A stretch of 64,000 nt of DNA from Artocarpus heterophyllus (taxonomy: Eukaryota > Streptophyta > Magnoliopsida > Rosales > Moraceae): contig CM046339.1 of the NCBI GenBank assembly GCA_025403435.1, positions 3,054,212 through 3,118,211 of the forward strand. The letters run 5' to 3'. Shown piece by piece: positions 1-12,325 of the stretch (position 1 is the stretch's first letter; every line of letters begins with the position of its first letter). The position numbers were made by a program, and so were the translations under genes. Under the pieces are notes generated by a model, which did no database searches, was not told where the DNA came from, and was given only the letters and a program-made list of their open reading frames with translations.

Positions 1-56
1 TGAGGGACACTAAGCTGGAAATGCTGCGGCTGCTACCCTCGTACCAGATATGAGAA

Positions 57-980
57 CTATTGAGAGGAGAACTGAGGATACTGCAACTGCGGGTACGGCG
101 AAGGCAGAGGTAGGGTCTGAGGCTGAGACTGACGACTGGCATCCTCCCCGGTCTGAGATCCAAGATGGGCACTCCTGATCGGGCAATTCCTCTTGATGTG
201 CCCATGCTGATGACAGAAATGACAATGAAAGCTGTAGGGATTGCTGCGCCCGCTGCCAGACGAACTGCTGCTACCACTGTTTGTGCCACCTTGCTTGCTC
301 TTCCCTAGAGTCGGACGGCTACTGGTGCTCTTCCTACCGCTCCTCTGTGGTCCTCCTGAAGCCTTGACTCGGTCCTCACAATACTGTGCATAATCACTTT
401 CCACGGATATCGCCGATGACACAAGCTCTCAAAAACTCCTAAGCCGTAGAGCAAACAACTGTCGCCTAATAGGAGCCTTGAGCCCTTCCTGAAACTTAAT
501 ACATTTCTCACGCTCCGATACCACTGCTGATGGAGCAAACCTAGCCAACTCATTAAACCTTGCCTCATATTCCCGGACTGACAGATCACCCTGCTGCAAC
601 CTGTAGAACTCAGCTGCCTTCTGATCTCTATACCCCTGTGAAAAATATTGATCATAGAACAGCTCCTCAAATCTGTCCCAACTAATACTACTACTACGTT
701 CCAGACGCTTAGGCTGTTTCCACCAAGTGTTAGCACCACCCTTGAGCTTATACGCTGCGAATTCCACACGATACTCATCAGGCACACCAAGAGTATCTAG
801 ATGTTTCACGATCAAATCCAACCAATACTCTGCCAACTGCGGATCCCCATTACCATCAAAAGTCGAAATAGATGCATGCCGAAATTCCTTAAAATACGTA
901 TGCCGATGACCAACATCAGAATCCTTCGATCTAGCCCTGGCTGCCATCTGCCAGAAAGCAGCAAACATAGACCTCATCAT
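57..980 (-). pseudogene. gag: gypsy gag polyprotein, one in-frame stop
   Basis: One reading frame starts at the ATG at 980 and runs to a stop at 57, broken once by a TGA at 431-429; both halves are in the same frame. The first 183 codons hold a retrotransposon Gag capsid domain, with the family hallmarks WWKQ, a FEELF segment, and a QGDLSVREYEARF stretch. The second half has a Ser/Gly/Arg-rich linker and a zinc knuckle of the form CX2CX4HX4C (CHFCHQHGHIKRNC). Gag packages element RNA into cytoplasmic particles. The start lies about 140 bp after the primer-binding site, which is short but plausible. The single stop suggests a recently disabled copy. The downstream C-terminal part of gag may continue beyond 57 after a second stop. 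Confidence 0.85.
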
Positions 981-1123
981 GCCCTCATCATTTCCAAACT
1001 CACGTCAGCTGTCGAGCGACGTCTAGCTGCCATTCTCTCACTTCTGAAAACAAAATTTAGACTGTCAGAGGTATTTCATTGTCAAACCTATGTGTGCACA
1101 ATTCCCAAGGTTCATAACCTTGA

Positions 1124-1135
1124 GCTCTGATACCA
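1124..1135 (-). promoter_or_regulatory. primer-binding site (initiator Met tRNA)
   Basis: The minus strand reads TGGTATCAGAGC, the classic complement of the 3' end of plant initiator methionine tRNA, three bases after the LTR end at 1139. It fixes the element's orientation and marks where minus-strand DNA synthesis starts. Confidence 0.9.
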
Positions 1136-1138
1136 TTC

Positions 1139-3264
1139 TGTCACGCCCCGGAGTACGGGAGATGACGTGGCGGGTTATTTAAATTGATTAAAAGAGAATT
1201 TAATTGAAATCAATGATTTAAGGATTAAATTAAACAAGAAATGGAAAGGTTTCAACCACATCTTATAAGAGAATTTATAAATGTTAAAAAATAATAAAAT
1301 AATAAGAGCCGCATGTATGGGTCCATCGACCCACAACTTGTGCACATACATAGTATTGACAATATAGTAATACAGCTACAGTCCAAGCTTAAAAAAATTT
1401 AAAAAAAACATTACATGCCTTACTCAAATAGATACAACAATCTAATAATTTCTTCTACAGCTCCTGGGTTCTGTTCGAAGAATCCTCTCCGAACCTAATT
1501 GGAAATCCACCTAGAGGGGAAAAGTTTAAAACAAATAAAATGTGAGCGAAAGGCTCAGTAGGACAGTATTTTATCAAATTATTTAATTTGAAAGAAACAG
1601 GAATAAATAAATAAATATAAGTAAAACCACTCTTACCCAAAACAGTTTACTCGAACAACCAGAAATATCATTTTTCTTTTCCTAGGCAAACCATAAGAAT
1701 ATCACCACGGTAGTGGCCCAACTGGGTTTCGGGACCTACCCCCAAGATCGATCGCTACACAACCCGATCTCTGATATGGCATCATGCCTATGCGTCTATT
1801 TTCATCATTATTCAAGACCCATTTACCGAGTATTGTCATTTACATTCATTATGAAGTTCATTTCAGTTCACGGCATATTAAAATATAACCGATAAATTCA
1901 TTTTCAAACAACCGTTGAAAACATTTTTATAAAAATCATTTTCAAAGCCAACTCATTTTGAAACTAGGCTACCAAGGAATGGGGTAGAAGTCCTACCTCA
2001 ATACTCGTGCCGTGCCCCACACCGTAATCCCGGTCTGCTATACGTTAGCTCCGCGGAACCACGAACGATCCTAGATACCAACTAAGTCGGTCAATATCTA
2101 GTTCAAGACATTCTATGTTACTAAATCATTTCATGATGTCCTAGTGTGCCATTTGTATCATTAAAATCATTCTATAAGGTTGGGACTTAAATCAGGGTTC
2201 AAAACAGTAAAAACGGGAGAAAAATCACAAAATTTTCCATGCTCGGTCGGCCTGTCGGACTCCCTGCTTCGGCCGGCCGAACTGTGCCGGACGCCAAGTC
2301 CGGTCGGCCGATCATTCCCCAGGTTTGGCCTGCCAGACCGAAGAACACCGGCCTGCCGATCCCTTGATCCGGCCTGTCGAACACACAGTTCAGCGGCCGA
2401 ACTGGAAAAACCCAGAAATCCAGCCACAAGTTTTCAATTTCCCCAAAATCCAAATTTGATTCTAACTTGTTTTTCTCAAATCTCAGGCATGGAAAACAAT
2501 CATAGTTGATAGAAAAGCATACTAGAATACATTTGAACTCATTTAAACAAGATTTAAACTCAAAATTCTCAAAATCAAAAAATGAGAAAATGGGGAGAAA
2601 AATGAAAAATCTTGAATTCAATCCATTTTTCTTCAATCTAAGCTTAGATTTTAGTTGTTTTGAGTTCCTTTAACTCAAATCCAAGGTTTTCTAAGCTCAA
2701 GCAATCCTAGATTTCAAAAATGCACAAAATTGAAAATTTTGGAAAAGTTTAGAAATTTCAAAACTAACCTCGAATCGAAGCTTCAATCCGCATTCTTGGT
2801 TGCCAAATCACGTTACTGAGCTTCCTCCTTGCTAACCCGAAACTTGGATTCGAATTTTGATTCAAAAATTTGAGAGAGAATTTGAGAGAGAAGAGAGAAG
2901 CCGAGAGAGAGATAAAGAGAGAGTCACGGGAGAGAGGAGAGAGAGTGAGAGCTGAGATAGTGAAGAAAGAGAGGGAGAGAAAGAATAAATAGAGAAAAAC
3001 GGTGGGCAGATTTACTGTGCGAAATCCATGTGCTGCCCACGGTTTTGTAAAACAGAGTATTTTTAACATTTTACAAATTGTTGTGTTTTAAAACTCAAGA
3101 CATCATTTTAAAACAATAAGAAATCATTTGAATTAACCAAATTAACAAAACAACCAAAATTCAAAATTTAACCAAATAATCAAATTAATGTTGAAATATT
3201 AATTATGGCACACTAATTCATCATTTATATTACAATAACATTAAATAAATTCCGGGGCGTTACA
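1139..3264 (-). repeat. gypsy 5' LTR (2126 bp)
   Basis: The LTR ends are imperfect inverted repeats: TGTCACGCCCCGG at 1139 and CCGGGGCGTTACA ending at 3264. On the sense (minus) strand it begins TGTAACGCCCCGG. It contains a polypyrimidine tract (sense strand, about 2870-2985), a GC-rich repeat array at 2243-2404, and a block at about 1690-1800 also present in the solo LTR at 35306-37591 (near 36870-36980 there). Confidence 0.88.
2243..2404. repeat. GC-rich TCGGCAGGCC array in gypsy LTR
   Basis: About seven degenerate units related to TCGGCAGGCCGAAC, spaced about 20-25 bp, in an otherwise AT-rich LTR. On the plus strand the forms are CGGCCTGTCGGA, CGGCCGGCCGAAC, CGGCCTGCCGATC and CGGCCTGTCGAAC. 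The same array type occurs in copia elements of this window. Confidence 0.8.
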
Positions 3265-3822
3265 AAACCACACTAAAATACCTTATCCTTTCAGAGATCC
3301 AGCTTGGTACATGATGAAATCCCTTCCTTGGGGTCGGGACCACCATATGTTGCATATGGACCAATGATGGAGGCCTTAGGTCCTCTCTTCGAAAATCTTC
3401 TCCCACTCAATCTTTTGAAATCAAGGTTTTATTTTAAAAGCATGCATGAACAATTTTAAATGAGCGACACTCCCTATTTTATATGACATGTTATCAATAT
3501 ATATGGCAAAACATATTATAATGTAGACAAGCAAAGCTACAAGAAAAATAATAATAAATAACCGTAATATTATGGTTCCACCCTAGGGAATAGAAAATAA
3601 AGATTACAAGAGAATAATCAAAACATATTATTGATTCTTTATCCTTGAATCCTCAAGTTGTATTCTTCTTCATGTAAAGCCCATCTTCAAGTCTTTAGTC
3701 TCGTATGAATCGCACACTCCATATTTCTGGTCATATCCAAATTTAATGTTTCTGAGAATTGTCCCAAAAAGTAAAACTGTATCGAAAACTACACCTTTTT
3801 TGGAAAAATTTCCAACTCTTTA

Positions 3823-4051
3823 CCGGCAAGTCGATCTAAGTGATTAGCCTGCCAGTCATGACCCATCGGCCTGCCGATCTTCTCAAATTAGCCTGCCGAT
3901 CTTCTCAAATTTGCCTGCCGAACCAGAAGTTTGGCTTGTCGCCAGAGCCACATAATTTCTACCCCGCTGACTGCCAGCCAAACCTCACGTCCAACTTGCT
4001 GATCTGCGACCATCGGCTTGCCAAACTAGAGGGTTCAGCATGTCAAACGAG
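3823..4051. repeat. GC-rich array in copia leader
   Basis: Degenerate tandem units, plus-strand form CGGCCTGCCGATC, period about 20-24 bp. Two adjacent units share the spacer CTTCTCAAAT. The array sits between the primer-binding site and the expected gag start, at the position of the arrays at 31606-31771 and 62080-62307. Confidence 0.8.
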
Positions 4052-4547
4052 CAGAAACCACCCTTTTTAGAAAATACAGTTTCTTATGCAATTTATCAAT
4101 TTTATTTTCAATAATTCAAAAACATAAAATTAAAGACTCAGGAAGTACCTGGAGCGCCATCATCCATCTTCTAGATTCGCCTTCTAGTTTCGTCTTCTCC
4201 AAATGATTATTTAATTACAAAATTCTTACAAATTTAAAATTAAATAATAATTCCTAGACGGAGATAATAGTCTGCCATTTAATTACATGAAAAACCTAGA
4301 CATATATTCAATCTAAGGAACCATAACTGGTATAAATTAATGAATTAATAAATAATTAAATAATAATTTAATCAACTATAATTAATTAATAAACATTCAG
4401 CACATAATCCATGACAACACATAAAAATATATAGAAACCTAGAGTATCAACTCTCTATAAAATTAAATTCAAGCATAGGAGAGATCAAGATCACATAATT
4501 TATATGTATAGCATGATCAAAAACTTGCAAATTTATGCAAAAACCTG

Positions 4548-4560
4548 GCTCTAATACCAA
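4548..4560 (-). promoter_or_regulatory. copia primer-binding site
   Basis: The minus strand reads TTGGTATTAGAGC directly after the LTR end. It differs by one base from the initiator-Met tRNA complement. Confidence 0.8.
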
Positions 4561-4953
4561 TTGTTGAAAAAATGGTACGTAGTAGAATTTTAAAATTTTT
4601 TTATATAAGAGTATTTTTTAAAACACAAGTTTGACACACTATATGCATAAATTAACTAGATCTTACTAACCTTGTAAATGCCAAAATGCTTCCTCAATCA
4701 GTGAAGTGAAGTAACGTTCCAGAAAAGCCTCAACCAACTGATCTTCTTTGCTATTCTCTATCCACGATCAGAGTGAGTGTGGACTCACATGTACAACTCT
4801 TCCATCAGGTGACTCTTCTTCTAACCAATTGAGAAAACCCAAAGTTAGTGTTCGTGATTTGTGAACAAGAACTCTCAGAGAGTTTTTGAAATCTCACTGG
4901 CAAAGTTTTACTCTTAATCTCTCAATTGATCTAATTAACTTATGAGACTCAAT

Positions 4954-4967
4954 CTCCTTTTATAGAG
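4954..4967 (-). promoter_or_regulatory. TATA box of copia LTR
   Basis: The minus strand reads CTCTATAAAAGGAG, aligned with CTATATAAAGGGAG in sibling LTRs. It is the likely core promoter at the U3/R border. Confidence 0.65.
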
Positions 4968-5077
4968 GTTAGGTCTAGGGTCAGTTCTAATAAGATAAAG
5001 CCTCAAAAATTTGAATCAGAATCAAATCAGAAACAATATCTGATAAAATTCGCATGGAAATGCCAGGTCCTTTTATC

Positions 5078-5160
5078 GCCAGTTGGCAGGCTAAATAGTA
5101 GATCGGCCTACCGAACCTATTCCATTAGCAGGCCGAACTTAAAGATCGGCTTGCCGAACC
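5078..5160. repeat. GC-rich array in copia U3
   Basis: Four degenerate units around GGCAGGC, GATCGGCCTACCGAACC, GCAGGCCGAAC and GATCGGCTTGCCGAACC. It lies 110-205 bp upstream of the TATA box on the sense strand. Confidence 0.75.
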
Positions 5161-6586
5161 TCTGATAAAAGATCCTGCGAATCTTTATTTCCCACTCGAG
5201 ATTCTTGGGATAGAGCCTCAATTTTAATTCAAATAACCCAATAGAGAAGTTATCTAATTAAAACAGTCATATCTAGATAATCTCTAGGAAAATAAATATT
5301 TCTGATAATTCAACAAGTTTATCTTGAATTAATTCAAAATTAATCCAACCAATAAACAGACATAAATTATCTGATCCTGATAATTCAACAAGTTTATCTT
5401 GAATTAATTTTATCACAAAATTAATTCAACCGATAAACAAACATGAATTATCTGATTTTACCGAATTTCAGCCAATTTGATAAATCTGACATAAGTCACC
5501 AATTATTGGAAAAGCATGCCATATCGTTACAGGATTTTTGTGAGCTAGCAAAGGGGACCAAATGGACCTATATAGTTCAAGCTCCCGATAATTATGAAAC
5601 CTAATATCCCAGATATACATTTCATAATTAGCCACTCCAACGCTACTCCACTAAAAGCTTGGAGCTGCACTCTCAAACTATATAGAATTATGAAGCCCGT
5701 GTAGCTAAGTCTCCATGACATATCATAGTGTATCATATCCCCATAGGATTATCCATAATTGGCTTAAGGACAAGTTCTATCTTACCTTCCCGATTATTTT
5801 ATCGTACATTCCATTATCTCACCATCGAAAAACTTACTATCTAAAGATAGTATACTATTTGGTTACACCTATGTATCCAAATGGTTGAGCACTCTAGTTT
5901 TTCAATTACAGGATAACGCATATAAGAGAATATCACTACTCCTAAAGAGGAGCTATGGATTCCATACCTATGAATAACAGGTCTACACTATCAAGAATCA
6001 GCCTCCAACGTACCAGCATACGTACTACTATTAAAATATAGGTGTCACCCTCTGGTACATCAAAAGACACAAGTCAGGACAACAGAGCCACTATTCATCT
6101 CAAGATTAAGATACAATACAAATGATTGTCTAAAGTGAATCGATTTGCTGAGAAGAATTATTAATCCAAATCAATTCACTTTATGTCCCAATTCAACATA
6201 TCGTCACCTATGACAATGTGCCAATCTTTCTATTCGCGAAGTCCACCTCTGATGGTCAAGACAAACTATCTCCCAATAGAGATATAGACAACATAATAAT
6301 CTTTACATGAATAAAGTGCCCAACTTTATTCCCTTGATTGCGCATCTTATGATTTAGACCATCACCTCAAAAATCGTGTCTTTCGCATAATCTATCCACC
6401 ATATGCTCAATTCTTAAAGGTTTAGACCGACAATCTCAGACTTTTTGTTTGCTTAACATATATTCAACAAATATGAATGTAAAGAGGACAAGATTTGGTA
6501 TATGAATAATAAATAAATTCTTTATTGATTAAAATGTCTCCAAAAACATATTACATTTTTACTCCTTAGGGCATACACGTCTAACA

Positions 6587-7231
6587 ACGACAACCTTCAT
6601 GCCAGTAGTTTAGTATTAGAGAGGGGCGGTGCCTTGGGGTGTTTGACTACAGAGGGGCTTTGGTCAAAAAGGCGTCCGATAGTAGTGTGAGGGATGCTTG
6701 GAGGGTAGGGAGACTAGTGATGGGGTATTGGAGCGAGTTAGTGGACTGGTAGACTGGCATGCAATTTGGGATTTTGGCTCTCTTGAGGTTCAGATCTAGG
6801 TGGTTAGGGTGGATTGGGCCGTTGTTGGTATCGAAGATTGGTGGAGGCCGATGACGTAAGGTATGGGAGGAGGTGAAGGATGGTGGTGTAGGGGATTGCT
6901 CCCTGGTGCCGTGGTGTTTCCTCTAGTGGGTTTTGGCATCTCATTTCATAGTAGACAGTGGTTATGGTTTTCCTTTGACGTTTGTGTACAGATCTATCTT
7001 CTAGGCCTCAATGGTGTTTGTCTTGTAGCCTTTTGGATTCTCTGATGGTTGAAGTTGATTTTTTTTTGCTGTCTTTTTTTTTAGCGTGTTTTGTTTTGTC
7101 AATAAAGGTGATGATTTTTCCACCTTGGTTGTAATAATGGTGGTGGTTTTCACACCTCTGGTCTTAGTTTGCATCTCACACCCACTAGCTAGCAATATTG
7201 TGGGTAGTGTTTGGTAGCTAGATATAATCAT
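6587..7231. other. unrecognised G/T-rich stretch
   Basis: The plus strand from about 6600 to 7050 is rich in G and T, unlike its surroundings. Short open frames exist but none has recognisable domains. It could be part of an old non-LTR or captured sequence; I cannot tell. Confidence 0.3.
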
Positions 7232-8491
7232 ATGTCAGGTTGCATATGCCTTCACTATGATGGATTTGATTTTTGTTGATTGTTGTCATCCATCGATAAT
7301 AGTGGTTTCTTATAATGAGCCATTGATAAGCTCTAATCTAGGTGTCAAGTGAGCTCTTTTCTTTGGGCCTCGATATCGTTTGTCATCCTATGTGCTTTAT
7401 ATGTTCTTTTACTAGCAGATCCAGTTATTGTCTAAGGTCAATTATGCCCATAATTAGTGGTAATGTATCGCCCAAAATGTTTCTTTAAATGCAGTCACTT
7501 GTAGCATAGTAAAGACGGTCATTTCCACAAGGAGGTGGAAATTTGAAAGATTGGTAATCTACAGGTTTAAAATGGCAAGCATTTTACAAACAAAATTTAA
7601 AAGAAAATAAAAGTTTCAACAAATTTAAACAAGATTTTAAAATATAAAATAAAATAATGAAGCCTTGAGAATCCCTTGCATGTTTTGTAAATGGTATGAA
7701 ATTTCTCTAATTATAAATTATCTAAGGTATTTGATTTATTATATCGTTTCTTATTAATAACAAGCATATTTGCTATTTTTATACGTCAACCTAAAACGAC
7801 AATATAGCAAGCTAAAATGTAAGGTTTTTTCTTTAAAAAGTCACAAAATAACCACCTCTCATTAATGATTAGGTGCTCTACTTGTGAAAATTATAACCAT
7901 TGTCACTATAATTATAATTAACATAATTTGAAGATAGAAAAGATAATAGCAAATGAAAATTAATATATTTTAATGGAATAAATTTTTGCGTTAATTTCGG
8001 CGTAACCTCGTCTTATGAAATATCTAAAATCAACAATATAATAAGTCATACTACAGTAAAAGATTTTCCATAAAATTAACCATTATTCCACTATTATTAA
8101 TATTATATTATATGAAAAAACATGACTGAATTTATATAAAAATGGACAGCATAACCACATTAACAATAATTAAAAACATGAAAAATGTAATTTATTGCAC
8201 AAAATTATAAACATTACAACATAAATATAGGTTAAAAACCATTCTAGAGTACTGTGCATACAAGATTATCTCTCTACATCACTAAACTCTCTGCATTAAT
8301 TTAGACATTATTTTATTATTTTTGGTGGAAGAAATGTTCTAGTAGCATCTCCTCCAAAAAACGGAGATTGTTGAGCTAGAAGCTCAACAAATGAAGAAGA
8401 AACTAAAAAAAAAAAAAAAGAAAGGGAAAGGCTTGAAGAACTGAGGTCAAAGGCCTTGGTATTTATAGAAATAAAATTTACTATTTAATAA

Positions 8492-8534
<43 letters not shown>

Positions 8535-10333
8535 TTTTTATAACTTGTTTAGCAAATTTTAGGTCAACCTACAGCGTGCAAGTTGAAGTTTTTGTTTTGT
8601 TTTGTTTTTTTAATATCGTGCTGACATAGCGTTGATGCAAGCATTATTTGCATTTGTTGTCCATTTTTATCCTTTTTTGCATCGTTTTGTTTCGTTTTTC
8701 TTCTTGAATTCAAATCTAAAATTAACAAATATACTAAAATTAATTATCATACAAACATTATATTTACAATGATTTTTAAAAGTCAAAAATAAACTAAAAA
8801 CACATAAAAACTTACTCATGTAAAAATATGGTATAGAGCTAATTCAATGATACTAGAAACATTTAAGACATATAAGTATTTTAAAAAATTACTAAAAATA
8901 TATTACAACATATTTGTAAACTCAAAACACACTATAATTCTCTTTAAGATTGAAAATAAAATTAGCGGTTTTATTTTCACAAAAATTAGCGGTTTTTACT
9001 GATTGGGCACAAAACAAATATTTAACATACAGAAAAAAATTATAAAAATGACCAAAAATATACTTAAACATAAAAAATACTGAAAACATATATTTAAACA
9101 CATTTTCACATTAAGACACAAAACAACATAAAACACAAAAAATGCTATTAATTAAGGGAGTTAATGACAAATAATAATGCAAAACAAATGATTTTAGCTT
9201 TACAAAATGTGCATTTTTACTTGTTCATTAAGTGGACATTTGCAACTTTGTGTATACTATTTCTAGTATGAATAAAGTTTCATTTTCAAAATAAATAAAC
9301 TGGTGTTTGAGAGCTCTTTTATTCATTTTAATTATTATTTTCAGTTTTAGAGAGTCAAAGCATAAAGAGAAGTGTTCTTCGTAACACTCTTTGTTTTCTC
9401 ACTAGTTGAGTATAAAGTAAGGATCTACATTATTATGAGTGTTTTATTCCTTCCCAAACCCTAAACATGCACACGTTCGATCAAGTTATCCTGAGAGTAG
9501 GCGAGGAAGGTTTAAAAGGTCGTTGAATCGTATTGAGAATTGAAGTTATCGACCCTATTAGATGACAATAATATTCTCGATTGGTTATTTTATATATTAA
9601 TTGTTCAGTAATTAATATAAAACTAAAAATTTTATTACAATTTTTATTATATACGGTCTGACCATCTATTTGCTTCTGCTAATTTCACTGATTTCGGTTA
9701 CCACAGTAGGACCAAGCAGCTAGCATATGCCAATTGATAGGAGCTCGTGAAACTTCTGGTGTCCCCAAAACATACGGAAAGGGCAATAGATAAAGTCTGT
9801 CCGGCTATATGGCACATGCATGTTTCTGCTTTTGTGAAAGCCTATGAACTTTTTCTTTTCTTTTTTGGCCTGCAAAAGGTGACCTGGTAAATCATTATTT
9901 TTTTTAATTAAAAAAGTGGCCTAGTAAATCATTTAGGAAAAAGTACATGTTTTCATTTTCCATCCAGCAAGAGTTTACAAGTACTTTTATAAAATTGTTG
10001 TCATCATCTATCTTCTTCATGGGGCAGCAGATAAGGCAACACAGTATCCTATTGTATTGTGACGGTTGCTTTGTGGAAGGCCTCTTGTAAGGACTAGAAT
10101 TTATTTAAAAAGCTTTTTAAGAAAAGTTGTATATCATTGCAGATTAGCATGCTTGGTGATGATCAAGGACAAAAATTTCGCCATTCTTGGTATACAGTCA
10201 CATTACTCAAAGTTCCTTTCCAATTTGAATATCCCTCTCTCCTTTTCCCTATAACATGCTACAGTACACTTCCTTTGGTTGCTTTCTTTCTTGTGTGATT
10301 ATTCCAATAATTATTCTCTCGTTCCTTTTAGTA
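7232..10333. other. AT-rich region without recognised gene
   Basis: No coding frame longer than about 60 codons with family features was found on either strand. A phrase at about 7505-7545 (GGTCATTTCCACAAGGAGG) recalls plant repetitive DNA but no ends could be found. There is a TTA microsatellite at about 8494-8526 and poly-A/T runs. Confidence 0.4.
8494..8526. repeat. (TTA)n microsatellite
   Basis: About ten uninterrupted TTA units. It could be polymorphic. Confidence 0.9.
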
Positions 10334-10336
10334 TTA

Positions 10337-11082
10337 GGGTGTCTTTGGTTACACGGATGGAATCATATAAGAGTGTAGAGATTGAGGCGGAAATCGAAAG
10401 TTGGTGTTGTTTGATTGGTGGGAAGAAGAAAAGGTACAAAGAATTGAGAATTTCTTAAGATCCACCAAAAACAATCCTTCTGCAATCCGACGGATTGGTA
10501 TAGGCTGAAAGAAAAAAAAAAAAAAAAGTTTGGTCTTCTTATATTGTCCTTCCCAAAAAAATCGTCCCTGTACTCTCTACTAGCTTGCTTTTTATTTGTT
10601 AAAGTTCATCACTGTGTATCATTACATAGTATATACATCCTCTCCACTTTTTTTTTTTTTTTTCTTTCCTTTACTTTAGATTTCCTTCTAAAAAAAGTTC
10701 CCTATATTTTTTTTGAATAATAGATTTTTTTTTTTCAAAAAAAACTGTCATATATATTAGGTATTTATGTATGAATGCCTGTATAAAACTTTGAGGATGT
10801 TTATTGATTCAAACAAATCTAAAGTAAAATGAAATCCACTATCAGCAAATGAAATCAGCAAATGAACTTGTAATATAAGGATGAACTTGTAATTGTATCA
10901 ACATATGAAATCCTTCCTTCTTTACTTCTTCCTAATATCGAATAAGAGATGGATAGTCATTATTCTTCCTTCTTGTCATACCAAACAAGGAAAAATTTAT
11001 TATTCCTCCCTTTCTTTCACATTCTCTTTCCCTCCTATATTATCAATCTTTTTCCCTTTCTATCCCTCCAACCAAATGCACC
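10337..11082. mobile_element. Tourist/PIF-Harbinger-like TIR element
   Basis: The left end GGGTGTCTTTGGTT and the reverse complement of the right end GGTGCATTTGGTT are similar terminal inverted repeats. TTA flanks both sides (10334-10336 and 11083-11085), the three-base duplication typical of PIF/Harbinger elements. No transposase is visible, so it would be non-autonomous. The TIR match is short and imperfect. A further GTGTGTTTGG motif directly to the right (11091-11110) may mark a second, adjacent element. Confidence 0.5.
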
Positions 11083-11379
11083 TTAGAGTGTGTTTGGAGT
11101 GTGTTTGGTAGGAGGTCTGAGAGAGATGAAGGGAGGGAGTCAACCTATTATTTGGTTAGAGAGAGGAGAGAACAGAGAGGAGACATAAAGGGAGGAGTAT
11201 CGTTTTAAGTCCACCATTTTAAAAAATTTCTAATAGTAGATGGATTTAACAAATTCATTACATTTAAGTTAAAAATATTGTTTCACCCTCTAAAAGACAT
11301 TAATAACAAATAATAAAATGATCAATATGTAAAGGACATTTGAGAACGTAGTTAGAACTAAAATTGTTCAAAAAAATCA

Positions 11380-12325
11380 AAAAACGAAAACCAACTACCG
11401 ACCGACCCAAAAAAACCCCAAAATGGGTTTATTTTAGAAATAGTAATTTGCCTCAATCGATAACCGATTGACCAAGACTTCTAACCTCCAAAATAAGTAG
11501 TATAATATATTTTATAATATATATGACATATAATATAATAAAATTTTAAAAAAGAACTTACAATCTCATATCTCACACACAGCCTCACGCATGCACCGCC
11601 CAAGCTTACCCCCGACCCCATTCCCAATCTCATATCTCAGAACCCTAACCTGTCATGTCAACTGCTGCCCAGTTGTCCGTCCGTCTCTCTCCCGATGCCT
11701 ATCTTCCGATGTCTCTCTCCAAGGACAAATCATCTATCTCCGTCCGTTTTGTGCTTCATTGGCGTTGATCTGGCGACTTTCAAGTCAAAGGTGATGAATC
11801 CACTCTGTGAAGACTCTAGAAGAATCGTCTAGCGAAAGTTTCGACAAATATGGATACACCCATTTGGTCCTGTTCTTTAACAATGGAGAAGCATTGCTTA
11901 AAGTTTTGTTCTTTATAAGTCTTGCTTATGGAACTTTTATTTTATTTTATTTTTTCTGTTTTTTGCTTTGTGAAAATATTTATTATATATGTATAGTATT
12001 GATATGGTTTTGTAATGAATTCTGGTATTGGTTTAGCTGATTTAGTGTTTTTTTTCTTCAAGTTTTGTGGCTTTGATGTTTGATTGATGTCAATCCATGG
12101 ACTAATCACTCTACTCCTAAACATTATTTAATACAGAATCACTTCCAGTATCCTAATTGGCTATTTAGTTAAAAACTAACCAAAATCAACCGACCAAAAC
12201 TAACCATTGTGGGTTAAAAATCGACCGACTCTCTGTATTATTCAGTTGGTTATCAGTTTCACTTTCTCAAAATCGACCGCCATCAGTCAAAAACCAAAGA
12301 AAACCGATCGATTAACACCTTTAGT
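11380..12325. mobile_element. probable hAT-like remnant
   Basis: The right part (about 12175-12325), read on the minus strand, starts with GGTGTTAATCGATCGGTTTT and has repeated CGACCGA/ACCGACC motifs, a style common at the ends of plant hAT-like elements. Similar motifs occur at about 11385-11410. The left boundary and the target duplication could not be fixed. Confidence 0.3.

Larger units (their letters stand above)
1..3264 (-). mobile_element. Ty3/gypsy LTR retrotransposon, 5' portion, cut by window edge
   Basis: Reading on the minus strand, a 2.1-kb LTR is followed by an initiator-Met type primer-binding site and a gag reading frame with a CCHC knuckle. The element continues past position 1, so pol and the 3' LTR are not visible. 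It abuts a copia leader at 3265, which implies insertion of the gypsy element into that older copia element. The target duplication cannot be checked because the far end is outside the window. The LTR belongs to the same family as the solo LTR at 35306-37591 and the LTR fragment at 53611-54674 (shared block with AGTGTGCCAT near the start, and a GC-rich array inside). Confidence 0.85.
3265..6586 (-). mobile_element. Ty1/copia fragment: leader plus 5' LTR
   Basis: On the minus strand a 2.0-kb 5' LTR (4562-6586) is followed by a primer-binding site and about 1.3 kb of untranslated leader. The leader matches, block for block, the leader at 61490-62835. It is cut at 3264/3265 by the gypsy element before gag is reached. 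The five bases outside the LTR are ACGAC (6587-6591), the expected position of a target duplication whose partner is not visible. Confidence 0.85.
4562..6586 (-). repeat. copia 5' LTR (2025 bp)
   Basis: The plus strand starts TGTTGAAAAAATGG and ends GTCTAACA; the sense strand therefore reads TGTTAGACGTGTATGCCC to CAACA. This is the same family as the LTRs at 25425, 28362, 32285, 55190 and 62836. A TATA box and a GC-rich array lie inside. Confidence 0.9.

Noticed and set aside
429..431. TGA in gypsy gag as programmed read-through
   Set aside because: No flanking read-through signal is evident, and a random nonsense change is simpler.
2243..2404. GC-rich arrays considered as CRISPR-like or satellite DNA
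   Set aside because: Units are degenerate with variable spacing, confined to fixed places in retrotransposons, and the genome is a plant's.
6863..7231. Open frames in the G/T-rich stretch after the copia LTR
   Set aside because: Short, low-complexity, open on both strands, no recognisable family.
7450..9300. Possible Tat/Ogre-type LTR remnant suggested by a GGTCATTTCCACAAGGAGG phrase
   Set aside because: No LTR ends, primer site or coding domain could be found around it.
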